Assembly (NCBI GenBank): GCA_021030905.1
Contig: JAGFMI010000011.1
Span: forward strand, 930,001 to 994,000
From: Pyrenula massariospora
Lineage: Eukaryota; Ascomycota; Eurotiomycetes; Pyrenulales; Pyrenulaceae
DNA: 64,000 nt
Reading direction: 5' to 3'
The notes under the pieces were generated by a model that saw only the letters and a list, made by a program, of their open reading frames with translations, ran no database searches and was not told where the DNA came from. The translations under genes and the position numbers were made by a program. Each line of letters starts with the position of its first letter. Position 1 is the first letter of the stretch. This document shows, piece after piece, positions 1-13,239 of this stretch.

Positions 1-3000
1 ATGAGAAGGGCCGTGCATAGTTGTTATGGTCCATCCGAGCCAGATGGCCCTTTGACAGCGGCCATGTCTGGTCATTAGTCGCCTGACGATTTTTGTTGGA
101 ATCAGGTAACATGACACTGGCATGCAGGCTAGGCCAGTAATAGTGAGGCTATAATCCTTCGTTCTCGCGAGATAGGACGGTAAGTAGTAAAGTTGCAGAG
201 CATCTCCGAGGAGCAAATACCAGCTTACACTCTTGAAAAAGGACTTGTCGGATTGGAAATCCGTATCTACAACCATTCGAGGACCGTGACTGCGAAAGTA
301 GCCAGAGCCGAAACCCAACTGAAGAGCTTGTGCAAAGAAATGGTATCAAGGCTGCAAAACATTCCCAAACGATCGTTGGCACTATGTCAGTGAGAAGATC
401 TAAGAGTCGAGCAAGTGTTCGCCAGCTAGTCAACAGATATTCGGAACTGCCTCAATTCATGTCTGATAAATTAAGCAAATATAAGAGCCTGAGACCAGGA
501 GAGAGCTACCTACCCAGTCTACAGGTATAAGTCCCTGCTTTACCGAGGCTCGTCTCACTTAGGATATAATGACCAATAGCCTAGCCAGAAAGCTATAGCT
601 ACAGAAAGTAAATTTGACATAGAAAATCGAGGACTAGGATATCTGTTAGGTGAATTGACCTCCTAGCAGGTGTTCAAACACCATGCCTAAGGCCTTTGAA
701 ATCTAACAAATACCTACGTAGATGGGCTGTTGGCGCAGTGGGACTACTTCCGCCACGACCACTAAGCACAGGCCGAAAATTCCTCTCCCTCAAGCTATTG
801 GATTAATTTCCTATCAGAAGCTCGTTGAAATGTTTGGACAGACAGCAAATGAGGCTGACGCCGTGAAACTTCCCAAAATATCGAGTAGAGGACGCGGTAA
901 CCAAAGAAATATGAGGGGAAAACGATGGAGGAATGAAATTCTAAGATTGTCAAGATATATGCTATCTCTTTCCGTAAGGTTTCCATGGCGTTACCCTGAG
1001 ATCGCTCACAACAGCGTACTAAAACCGTCTCAACAAGTAGATACTTACGGTGTCACGTATTTGGTGCACGTACAGGAAGCATTATTACTAGAAAACTGTC
1101 GTTCAAAGCAACCATCAACGACACCGTAGAGATACCGATGATAGCTATCTATTCCGTTCCACAGGCTTTCCATTCTCGTTATGGCGCCCCGAGATGCTGA
1201 GACGATGTTGAATAGACGGAATTTGCCCGGTCTTTGGTCTCAGACGGTGGTCTCTCGCCGACATCCCGCATCGTGATCCGCACCTTTTTCTCTTCACATA
1301 TTCCTTGACATTTGGCACAATTAATATCGAGATGTGAAGGCTAGTCCTCGATTCCCTCTGATCTGTGGACACCATCTTCGATGAGGCCACGGTTAGTGAC
1401 CTCATTTATGTCCGGCAGGCACTTGCTTGCACAATCGGTTCATTGTTCCCGTCTTGAGAAGCGTGGTGCAATGATAGTCTTCTGCAAGTAGCCCGCATAT
1501 ACCGTATGAAGTAGGACAGAAGACGCTAATGACGATGTGTGGATTCTTGGTATCTCGATTTTTGCTCGGGATGTCAAGGAGATAGAGGAACCGAGCAGAG
1601 AATCAATTTAGTCTCAGGACCCTTGCCCTTACATCAATATAAACTATCTATGATCCTCTTTAGCCGTCGGCACGAGTGCTCCATGTGACACTACAGTTAC
1701 TCGTGGTGTTATCTCACTGCATCCTCCATGGCATTCGCACTGGTACGCTAGACCTTCTTCCACGATCGTGATCTCTACGCGCTCATTGTCGTAAAATTCA
1801 CTAAGGAAGCCGTTCTAGCAATGGCAATATCTCACGTTAGCACTCAACTCGGTATGACCTCGTCAGGCCGAATGCCAACGATTTCAACCTACTTCGCCGG
1901 GAGACTCAGAGGCCAACGTGACGAGAATTCTATCTGTTTATCACAAACGACATGTCGATTCTAGCGGCACTCTAAGCCTGAGCAGAGTATTCAAATTCTC
2001 GAATGTAGAGTCAATGAGAGATATTGGGCTAAGGGGTTATCGACGAGAAAGAGATGGAGATGAGCACGTGTCCGATGCCAAGCCGGTGGAGCCAGTGCTG
2101 TTCAAGCTTTCAAAGCAGGGTGGGCAACCTGTCTGTGCTTAACCGGACCATCTTACCGCGGGTACGACACGGTTTGATGGCCGAGACCCGCGCTATCACT
2201 AGCACGGTGCACTGACGAAGGGTTGAAATTATGCCTGAATAGGCCTGATATGAATGCATAATCAGCCGCCTAGATCCCGTAGATAGGTGAGCACCCTACG
2301 TGCGAGTCCTCACCCTCTTCCACGGGTGCGTACACAGTCCCAAAGGGTCAGAGTATGGTGAACGAGACAGAGCCGATCGAAGTGGTTGTTTGAAATCTCG
2401 ATTACTGTCCTTGACTTCAATAGGATATTCAAAAACGGGCGCTGGAGGCTAGCAGGCCCATCACAGTCGAGAGTGATCTCGCACAAAAAGAACGGTCTTG
2501 AGCTTTCGCATGCTAGGGTTTTCAAGGGAAAGAAAGGCTGTCTAGGTCCCGGCTTAGTGTCACGTAGACTAGCTTAGAGGAGAAGCTGTCGGCAGCAAAG
2601 AGCCGCATGTATCGCGAGGTTGGTACAAAGCAGGAATTGGAAATCCATAAGCTGTCGGCAGCCGCAAAGTAAGCATGCGCCAGTGGACGGTATATCTCAA
2701 GTAGACTCAAGTCGGGTATCTTCCCGTTACTACACTGCGGATCATGGCCTGACAGACGGTTAAGAATTGTCACTGGCGAAGACGTGTGTCATACATGATT
2801 CTCAGTCAGCAAGACATTTACGCACTCCAGATCCCGCTTTATCGGGCGGGTCTACTATTTACAGCACGTGGCGTGAGACCGATTTGTGCAACTGTAAAGC
2901 GTTTTAGACAGTGCCACATTCTGTCAAGAGACATCATATTCCAGTTTAGAAAATAAGTCCTAGAGCATCACGCTGCAAGAAATGTCACAGAAACGGCACA

Positions 3001-4939
3001 GGCGCGGTAGAATCAGGGCCGAAAGTAGGTACAGAGTACCCGAGAGTAGTTCGATGGAAGCGCGCTGTATCCCCGGAGGATTTTCGTGTAGCGCCTTGTA
3101 ACAGGGCACAAGATAAGCATCAGAGTCAAAGAATGTCGAGCGATAATGCGCGATGCATTGCACAGTTTTAGCGAATTGCATGATAGTTTTACAGCTGTTT
3201 CACGGTCCACCAGCAACCTTAAATGCATGTAGAAAGCCGGGGTGGAACTTCCGCGTACGGTCGCAGATACGGCTCATGATGTCCTGTCAGACAGAGTAAG
3301 ACATTGGAGATTTCAGATGTGAAACAAGGCTCATTAGAATGACACTTTCATCAAGTATTATCTACCTAGTATATTGGATAGATCCTTCTCTTTGTTTATC
3401 TAACGAGGGAGTTTTGAGGTAAGAGATTGGCCCTGGCCATCTTATTGGCTGTTCAAATACACGTGATGCGTGCCAAGAGTGTCAGCGGGTAGTGAAACAA
3501 ATTTAACTTTTCAGGAAGGTGGAAAAGACAATAACATGTCTGACATTTAGACAACGCTGCTTCCGTGGTAATTAAAGAGCCTATCAGATGACACCATTCA
3601 CACATGACTACTAGACGATAGCTTCAAACGAGCGACCTATTACCAGCCTGCGGTATTCAACTTGCTACTTTCAACCAGGGTTCCGACATGATGGCGACCT
3701 TAGATCCTGAGTCTAAACCGCTCAACCCGCATGGCTGTGGACCCCCGAGGGTATCCCGATTTGTTATACACTGGCTGAATAGAGTAGTTCGAAGGGATTC
3801 TGCTGTCGACCCATGAAAAGCCAATATCGATGGTGCCACCCACCTCAGTAAAAGGTATGCACAACCTCACGTAGCTTGTCAGCTAGTTTCCAGTGTACTA
3901 GCTTACCTTTTTGTCAATGTCTCCACTGCTTATCTCTTGAGAATCAAGTTGCGTACCCCTTCTATGTAAAAACAAAATACAAACGCAACACGGACCTGGA
4001 GCGATAGCAGCCAACACTACTTCACCCACTGTCGAGATACTGTCCACTGCGCATTTGAGCTGCCACTACCCTGATCTAGATCTTTCTGTGACACGCTCTT
4101 GCGCCGATCAAAGGCCGTGGTAGCCAGATTGCATGGCGAATTTTGACCCGATGAGGATTCTAAATTGACTCTGACAAACATCAATCTTTCTGCCGTTCTG
4201 AGGATCTTTTTTATTCCTGCGAATGAATAAGCGACTTATATATGAATTTTTGAAGCCAATCTTCACCCTCCAAAACTGTGGTGACATCAAATACAGACCG
4301 AAATTGTTGTTGAAGGTAACTCTTACTCCAATTCTAGTCCCCACGCATCCTCACGAACGACTAGGAGGGATAATGACGAGCCTCCCGATTCTTTCGCATC
4401 GGAGCTCTGGGGTCCACTACATCCTTTGAACGACTAAAGTATCGTGAATCTATGCACAGTTGCGTCAGTGTGACAGGTGAATTGATCCACGGTTAAAATT
4501 TTATCCGTAATGGTGCACGAAGAAGTACACAACATGGTGGGTAAATTGTCTGAATTATCGGTACACTTAGTAGAATGATCGAGCATCACCGGTGGAAGGT
4601 TTCTCTGAGAGTGAATCGTTACAACCTTGCGCAAGGATAGATGCATTGGCTGCCACATGAAAGGTACATCGTAGATACCTGAGCCTACAATTGTAAGTTT
4701 CCGCTTAAATTTGTCTGATTAAGGTTGTCTCACCAAGACTACCATGATAAGAAAGCTTTCAAGGCTACTAAGAGAACTCATAGGATTCCAACGCAACAAA
4801 CACAGAGATATTGCGCCGACGAGATTTTCACCAAGACAAGACAGACTCAACAGGCTTCCTAATCACCGACTGACGATTCTGCAGTCGACAGCAATTGAGA
4901 CTTTGGCAAAAATCAGTCATCAATCAAAGTCTCAATAAG
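1..4939. other. Left-hand gene-poor region
   Basis: Nearly 5 kb in which I can support no gene on either strand. Open frames are short (at most about 135 codons, 722-1129 plus), show no recognisable domain, and cannot be joined into a longer product by convincing splice sites. A 14-bp direct repeat (AAGCTGTCGGCAGC) occurs at 2583-2596 and 2649-2662. The last ~200 bp must carry the promoter and leader of the PKS; an ATG at 4744 opens a 64-codon upstream frame that stops at 4936-4938, one base before the PKS start codon. Decayed genes or an old repeat are possible but not demonstrable by eye. Confidence 0.6.
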
Positions 4940-7900
4940 ATGTATGAAACCACCGGAGAGCATGAGAACACTTCTTTCCGACCTGTGGGTGCTTCAAACG
5001 GCAGTAGTCGGGAGAACGTCAACGGCTACGACCAAATCAACGGATTGAATGGGGCTCCAGAAACAAATGCCGCACAAACAATCTATGAATCTCATGGTGG
5101 TGCTGCTAAGCCTAACAATGCCCAGAGAGAAGGACAAGCTCCTCCGCCCATTGCCATCGTCGGTATGGGAATGAGACTCCCGGGAAGGGTAAACGGAGAA
5201 GTTGCTTTCTGGGACATGCTCATGAACAAGAAAAGTGGCTGCTGTGTTGTCCCTAAGAATCGATACAATGTTGATGCCTTCTACAACTCAAACGGTGGTT
5301 ACGGAACGATCCAGACGAAACATGGCTACTTCCTCGATCATATCAATTTGCAGCATCTAGATACTTCCTTCTTCTCTATGAGCAGAGGGGAAGTTGAAAA
5401 ACTCGATCCTCAGCAGAGACAACTTCTCGAAGTGACTTGGGAGTGTCTAGAGAATGGTGGTCAAGTGAACTGGCGTGGCAAGAACATCGGCTGCTACGTT
5501 GGCGTTTTCGGAGAAGATTGGCTCGATATGGCTGCGAAGGATGCTCAGTACTTTGGAACGTACCGCATTTCTGGGTATGGAGACTTCGCTATCTCAAATC
5601 GTGTATCATACGAGTACGATTTTCGAGGTCCAAGGTGAATCTACCCTATACAAGACGGTAATTGACAATGTTGACCTGTGATAGCATGACCATCCGGACT
5701 GGTTGCTCTTCTTCATTAATTGCCTTACATGAAGCTTGTCAGGCTATATACAGTGGAGAATGTCATTCTGCCGTGGTTGCAGGAACAAATCTGATCATCA
5801 CACCGACTATGACGACCGGGATGGCAGAACAAGGTGTCTTATCACCAACAGGGCAGTGTAAATCATTCGACGCCAAAGCTGACGGTTATGGACGTGGCGA
5901 AGCCGTGAACGCTTTGTATATCAAGAAATTAAGTGATGCAATCCGTGATAGAGATCCGATTCGCGCTGTCATTCGAGCAACTTCAATTAATTGCGATGGC
6001 AAAACTCCTGGCATGGCTTGCCCGAGCTCTGAGAGTCATGAGTCAATGATTCGAAGGGCATACCAAGTTGCTCAACTTTCTGATCTCTCAAAGACCGCAT
6101 TTGTTGAATGTCACGGCACAGGTACGGCTGTAGGTGATCCACTCGAAGTAACAGCCATCGCAAATGTATTTGGGCAGCATGGCCTCTTCATTGGATCAGT
6201 AAGGTTCCTCAGTCCCTGTGCGTTTTATTGGTGAATCTAAAATATTGCAGGTAAAACCAAACGTCGGTCACTCCGAAGGAGCTTCCGGAAACACTAGCCT
6301 CATCAAAGCGGTTCTGGCACTGGAAAACAAAATGATTCCGCCGAATATAAATTTCACAGAACCAAATCCCAGAAGTGAGATTTCCATCATGAGCTTACAT
6401 CGCTCATACGCTAATGTTGTCTTGAGTAAGTCCCATTCAAGAAAGCACGGCTTCAAGTACCACTGAAATGTGAGCGATGGCCTGAGAATCGTGAAAGAGC
6501 CAGTGTGAATTCGTTTGGAATTGGTGGAGCAAACGCACATGTAAGTTGTAAATGGGAAATCCTACAACGTCCATTAAAAGTCTCAGGTCATTGTTGATTC
6601 TGCTGCTTCATTTGGCATCGAAGCTCCTCTCATTGACGAAAATCGATCCGCATTTTCTCGTCCTCATTTGCTTGTATTTTCTGCGAATCATCCCGACTCT
6701 CTGAGTCGTAACATAGCAGAGCTTCAACAATATATTACGTCTAGCCCACATCTTTTGAAAGATTTAGCCCACACTCTCGGATCCAGAAGAGAGCACTTGC
6801 CGTACCGTTCTTATTGCGTTGCTGATGGCAGCAGCCCTTTCGAGACATCGTCAGTCACCAAGGCCAAGCCAACTCCACAGGTTGTATTCGTATATACCGG
6901 GCAAGGAGCACAGTGGGCGGGAATGGCACACCAGCTCCTAGAAGATTTCGATGGCTTTAGGAATGACATAAGAGAGATGGACAATGTCTTGAGAAAGTTA
7001 CCTAAGCCCCCATTGTGGACCATTGAAGGTAAGGCCGTTATCCTTTAAATACTTGAGTAGATGGTAACTCGTGGTATAGAGGAGCTAGCAAAAGATCAAA
7101 CTACTAGTCATATTGATGACGCAGAGCTCTCACAGCCACTTTGTACCGCTCTTCAAATTGGTGTCGTGAACCTACTGAGATCTTGGGGAGTGTCTCCAGC
7201 AGCTGTCGTTGGCCATTCAAGCGGTGAGATTGCAGCTGCATACACAACGAATGCAATCACTGCGGAAGCCGCCATCATTGTCGCCTACTACCGTGGACAA
7301 TTAACCAAAAAGCGCTCTCGCCCTGGTGGAATGCTTGCTGTCGGATTAGGCCAGGAAGATGTCGCTCCATACTTGGTTAAAGGTGTAGTTGTTGCGTGTG
7401 TGAACAGCCCAGATAGTGTCACCCTATCTGGAGAGAAGGAACAGGTCAGCAAAGTTGCTAACAGCATAAGAGAAAACCATCCCGAGGTCCTCGTCCGGCA
7501 CCTAAAGGTTGGAATCGCATATCATTCACGTACGTTTCTTGCGAGTTGCTTTATTCTACAACGAGCTCCACATTGAGAGGCGTTTCTCATGCTAACTATA
7601 TCGTAGATCATATGAAAGAGGTGGGCCCTAGCTATCAGTCCTTTCTGAATGGCAAAATTCAGGTCAATCATATGGAGTCATCTTTCTTCTCAAGTGTCAC
7701 TGGTCAGACTATTCATGATGCAGCACAACTTGGTCCCTCTTACTGGCGACAGAACCTTGAGTCGCCAGTGCTCTTTGACTCAGCTATTCGAGCGCTTTTG
7801 GACTGGCTATCCATGGACAGTATTTTCCTCGAGATAGGTCCCCACTCCGCGCTGGCGGGCCCACTGAGGCAAATATTCAAGAGTGTTACAATCTCCAAAC

Positions 7901-10900
7901 CGCCGGTATATGTTCCTTCCCTCGTAAGAGGCAAAAATGGTACCAGAAGTCTTTTAAGCGCTACCGGCCAAATGCATATTCTCAGTGTCCCAATCAAATT
8001 TGAGAACCTGACGCCTGGAAAGACGGTCTTGACCAACTTACCAACATATTCATGGCACCACGAGTCGGAATACTGGAGCGAGAGCCGGGCCGTGAGGGAA
8101 TGGCGAACCCGTCAATTCCCACGACATGAGCTTCTTGGAAGCCGAGTCTTAGAAGATAACGAGCTGGAACCGACTTGGAGGAATATGTTTCGTCTTGAGG
8201 ATATGGCGTGGGTTCAAGATCATAAGATTATTCATGACGTGGTATTCCCAGCCGCAGGCTATCTTGCTATGGCAGGCGAAGCTATCCGGCAGCTCACTAG
8301 AACGGATGACTTCACTCTGCGACAAGTCTCAATCAACGCGGCTCTCGTGCTGCAAGATCAGAAGACAACGGAAATGATGACGAGCCTTCGCCGGGTCCGA
8401 TTCACAACAGTTTTGGACTCAGATTGGTACGAATTTATTGTCTACTCGTTCAACGGGACTGCATGGAAAAAGCATTGTACAGGTCAAGTAAGAGCAGGCC
8501 AAAATCAACCTGTTCAAGTCGAAGATATTGTCAAACTTCCCCGCGAAGTCCCAGAGACTGCATGGTATGCGGCGATGAAAAGGATAGGGCTAAATTATGG
8601 GCCTGCTTTTCAAGGACTGACTAGGATCAGTGCCGGCCCAAATTGTGGGTCAGCCGTGGCAAGTATATTCAACGACCGTATTTCAAGTGGAGCTATCTAT
8701 CCAATCCATCCAATCACGATAGATCAATGTTTGCAGCTTTTCACCGCTGCCATGGCCGAAGGCAGTCCACGTCGCTTGCAAAAACTATGTGTACCCACAG
8801 AAATAGAGGAGCTCTACATTCGCCAAGGACATTCTGAAATTCAAGCAAAAGCCGTTGCGTCACTCTCAACGAATGGTGCGATAAGAGGAGACTGTGTGGC
8901 TAGGGCAGGAGATGAAGTAGTGATTCAGTTGAAAGGTGGCATGTTCTCCCCGCTAGAAGATCAAGTTTCACAAGATATCGCTGATCCAGTGGCGGGAGCA
9001 CAGCTCGACTGGAAGCCTGATATTGACTTTCTCCGAGGAGACACGCTTATGCGACCTCGTGCGAATCTGAAAGATGAAATTCTTAAGCTCGAAAGATTGG
9101 CGCTCCTATGTATTCTTGAAACTCAACACCAGATTCCTCAAATTGAGACGCGGGTACATCATCTCAAGAAGTTTCAAGCCTGGTTGGAGGTTCAGACAAA
9201 TGAGGCCATGAGTGGGACGTATCCCCTTCTCGAGGATGCACAGAGACTTGCAAGCCTAAGCTATGGTGAACGCATTATTTCGATGAGAGACGCAAGCACC
9301 GCAGTGGAAACTGGAGTCGGTGCTGGGATCGGCAAGATGATGCTACGTGTTGTCGATCAGTGCAAAGCAATGTTCGCTGAGCAGGTAGCTCCTCTCAACG
9401 TCCTCCTCCAGGACGACGGACTAAGGTCTCTTTACGACTTCACCCAAGACCTGTCAAATTGCCAAAAATTCTTCAAACTGCTTGGTCATGCAAAGCCAAA
9501 TATGAGAATTCTTGAGATCGGGGCAGGAACCGGTGGTACAACGGCAGTCGCATTGAAGGAGCTCGTGAATGAGCATGGCAATCGTATGTATTCTGAATAC
9601 TGCTTTACTGATGTTTCTGCGAGTTTTTTCGTTGAAGCAAAGGAGAGGTTTAAGAACTTTCAAAATGTTCATTTCGCGGTTCTCGACATTACCAAAGACC
9701 CTGTCGAGCAAGGATTTGAATCCGGATCCTATGATCTTATTCTGGCGTCAAACGTGGGTTCATCACAATTAGTGTAAGCCGAAATTGACTCAGTCCTGTC
9801 TAGGTTCTCCACGCTACTCCGAGCATTACTTCAACTCTTCAAAACGTTCGAAAACTACTCCATCACCACGGCCGACTACTCCTTCAGGAACTTACTCCAA
9901 GTAAGTACAATAAGTGCAACATAGCCTTCAACTGCTCACTCGCGTTCAGCAATAAGGATGCTTAATTACATCATGGTAAAAGCTACCTCCATCGCCGCTG
10001 ATGTGTTCGCGTTGATATCTAATGATCATTGGTAGGGCATCCTACCGGGCTGGTGGCTCGGTGAGGATGATGAAAGGTCCAACGAGCCATATATCTCAAC
10101 CGAAAGATGGAATCGGGAGCTTCAGCGGGCAGGCTTCTCCGGGAATGACTCGGTAGTATACGACCACAGCCAACCTTATCAATTAAACGTCAATATCGTG
10201 TCAAGACCTGCAGATACCGCTCGCTATTCCAAGGGCGTCACACTGCTACACAGTCAGGCCCCAAGTCCAGTCGTAGGTCAAATAGAGACTGCACTCGTAC
10301 GAAGAGGCTTTCGCGTTGATCTGATTACTATGGACCAAATACCTCCCCCCAATCAAGACATCGTCTCGCTGGTTGACCTTAGCAGCCCGTTCTTTGACAA
10401 TATTACGTCGGAGGGGCTAGCGGCTTTCCAAAGCTACATCAGGAATTTGCAATCCTCAGGAGTACTTTGGGTAACTTCATCGATTCAAGTTGGCTGCAAA
10501 GATCCTCGCTACAGTCCTATCGTGGGATTAGCTCGGACATTACGTTCGGAGTTACTCGTCGATTTTGCTACTTTTGAGATCGATACAGTCGATGACTTTG
10601 CCCTCGAAGCTCTAGTTAACGTCTTCGAAAAGTTCCATAGACGTAACAAGGGAGATGAGTTCGACCCTGATTGGGAATTTGCATTGTTCGAGAGAGTGAT
10701 CCATATCCCGCGATTCCGTTGGGTCTCCGTTTCAGAGCAGCTTCGAACAGTCTCAGAAGCTAACCTTCCATTCAAGCTTGAGTTGGGAAAACCTGGGCTC
10801 TTGCAGTCCCTTCGGTGGGTTCAAGGATCACCTATAAGGCTAGCAAAATACCAGGTTGAAGTTGAGATCCATGCCGTCGGCTTAAACTTTAAAGTATTCA

Positions 10901-13239
10901 GAGCCATTCCCGACATGTACATATTGTCCTCCGAGCTGACACATTGATAGGATGTCCTCTCTTGCATGGGAGTGGTAGAAGAAAAGGAAGAAGGCATTGG
11001 GCTGGAAGGAGCTGGCATTGTCCGTGGCGTAGGCTCGGACGTGAAGGATCTCAAGGTTGGCGATCGTGTGATGACGTTCGAACATGGATGCTTCGCCACC
11101 CGCATGGCTATTCACTCCAAGTTCTGTGCGAAAATACCCGATAAATTATCTTTTGAAGAGGCTGCGACGATGCCATGTGTATACAGCACCGTCATCCATG
11201 GACTGCTCACGTTAGCAAAGCTAGAAGCCGGCCAGGTAAGAGGATCCTCTCACTTCACACAGAAGTGATTCGAGACTGATTGTGTTAATTAGACGGTTCT
11301 GATCCATTCTGCTTGTGGCGGCGTCGGGTTAGCAGCAGTCCATATATGCAAAATGATTGGCGCACAGGCTGGTTAACCTTATCATTGAGAGAGAGAATAC
11401 TAAAACCTCCAGATTTTTGCAACCGTGAGCAATAACGACAAGGTTGAGTACCTCATGGACACATTCAAAATACCACGTCATCGAACATTCAATTCCCGCA
11501 ACAGTTCTTTTCTCACGGGCATCATGCGGGAAACCAACGGCAGAGGTGTCGATGTGGTCCTCAATTCCCTGTCCGGAGAACTACTTCACACATCGTGGAA
11601 ATGCGTGGCGGAATGCGGTAAGATGCTAGAAATCGGCAAGAGAGACTTCGTCGGACGAGGGATGCTCAGCATGAATCTCTTTGAGGCCAATCGCGCATTC
11701 TTTGGCATAGACATAGGTCCAATACGACATGCAAATCCAGACGCATGCAGAGAGTGAGTGGAAGTATTCTTTTACTAGGAGAACCAGTCACGCTGACAGA
11801 CTCAGTACTCTTGAGGAGTGCTTAGATTACTACCGCCAAGGTACGGTGGCACCGATCAGGCCAATGAAGACCTTCCAGGCAATGCAGATCCACGATGCTT
11901 TCAAATACATGCAAAAAGGCCAACATATCGGAAAGATCGTGGTGACGATTCCCAACGACCCACAAGAGCTTCATATAGCGGCGGCTCAAAAACCCTTGCA
12001 ATTACGCCCGGAAGCATCGTATCTCCTTGTTGGAGGTCTCGGAGGCCTGGGAAGGGCAATCGCAACATGGATGGTGGAGCGCGGTGCGCGCAACCTCATC
12101 TTCATGTCTCGAAGTGCTGGGAAGTCCGATGTGGACCAAAATTTCTTTCAGGAGCTTGAAATCCAAGGCTGTGCGGTCCAAGCCTGCTGCGGAGACGTAA
12201 CTCGCCTTGAGCATGTCGAAAAGACCATTACAAAGGCCACCACTCCTCTGGCCGGTGTTATGCATATTCCTATGGTTCTAAAGGTATGAATGAGGTTGCG
12301 CCTTTCTGACAGCGCTGATAGTTCCAGGATGGAAAATTTCTTGATTTCACTCACGACCAGTGGTGTGCAGCCATGTCACCAAAAGTTCAAGGCGCGTGGA
12401 ATCTTCACATGGCACTGTCAAAGCACAAACTCGATTTCTTCGTCCTCTTCAGCTCTATATCCTCCATTGTAGGGCAGTTAGGACAGGGCAACTACGCGGC
12501 TGCTAATGCATTCTTGGATAGCTTTGTGCAGTATCGTCATAGCCTCGGACAGCCAGCCTCCGCAGTTGACATCGGCGTGGTGGAGGACGTTGGCTACGTC
12601 AGTCAGAATCCAGCAGTCCTAGAACAATTCAAGGCAACAAGTACATATACACTACGAGAACAGGATCTTCTGGATGCCTTGCAGTTGATGATGACTCAGT
12701 GCGCAAGCCCGCCACCCTCCGCGACCGGCTATTGCAATCCAGCGCAATTAGTCATCGGTCTCAGATCAACCAAGCCCCTTTCCGACCCGAGCAACCGTGC
12801 AATGTGGAAGCGAGATGTTCGAATGGGTCAGTACAGAGACCAAGAGGCTGCGACCTCGTCAGGGACTGGAACAGCAAACGACAGCTTGAAGCAGTTCGTC
12901 GCAGCGGTGGCAAAAGAACCGTCAATGCTCAATGACCAGTCGCATGTGGATTTCGTTACACATGAGCTCGTCAAATTGTTATGCACCCTCATGATGCAGT
13001 CCGAAGAAGACATAGACGTCAAACAGTCATTATCGAGCCTTGGTGTGGATTCCCTTGGCGGTATCGAGATACGCAAGTGGTGGCGTCAAAGTCTTGGGCT
13101 CGAAATCAGCGTGCTTGAGATCATGAACTCGGGCTCGGTGGAACAACTGGCCAAGGATGCATGCGAAGCGCTGCGCCGCAAATACGAGGCTCCTGCCGAA
13201 AAAACTGGGGACGACTATCTATCGATGAAAGCACCCTAG
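4940..13239 (+). CDS. Highly reducing type I iterative polyketide synthase (KS-AT-DH-CMeT-ER-KR-ACP)
   Basis: Cytosolic megasynthase that builds a reduced, probably C-methylated polyketide from malonyl-CoA, SAM and NADPH. I infer 15 exons: 4940-5634, 5685-6198, 6251-6374, 6458-6540, 6587-7028, 7080-7529, 7607-9753, 9804-9900, 9950-9975, 10036-10893, 10951-11235, 11293-11367, 11413-11753, 11806-12283, 12328-13239. The total is 7527 nt, exactly in frame, about 2508 aa. Visible motifs: KS (from ~residue 70; TGCSSS with Cys ~239; [17 protein letters not shown]), AT (GQGAQW; GHSSGE ~664; YHSHHM), DH ([12 protein letters not shown] ~974; TIDQCLQL), CMeT (LEIGAGTGG ~1404), ER ([11 protein letters not shown]), KR (GGLGGLGR ~2117; GNYAAAN ~2259), ACP (GVDSL ~2446). 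No thioesterase or other release domain, as is usual for this class. The KS has Gly where Ala is usual before the catalytic Cys, and the DH motif has His where Gly is usual. One intron (11368-11412) needs a GC donor. No tailoring genes flank it; the product is unknown. Confidence 0.95.

Noticed and set aside
722-1129. 135-codon plus frame in the left desert
   Set aside because: No recognisable domain, no supporting splice sites, and overlapping frames on the other strand of similar quality.
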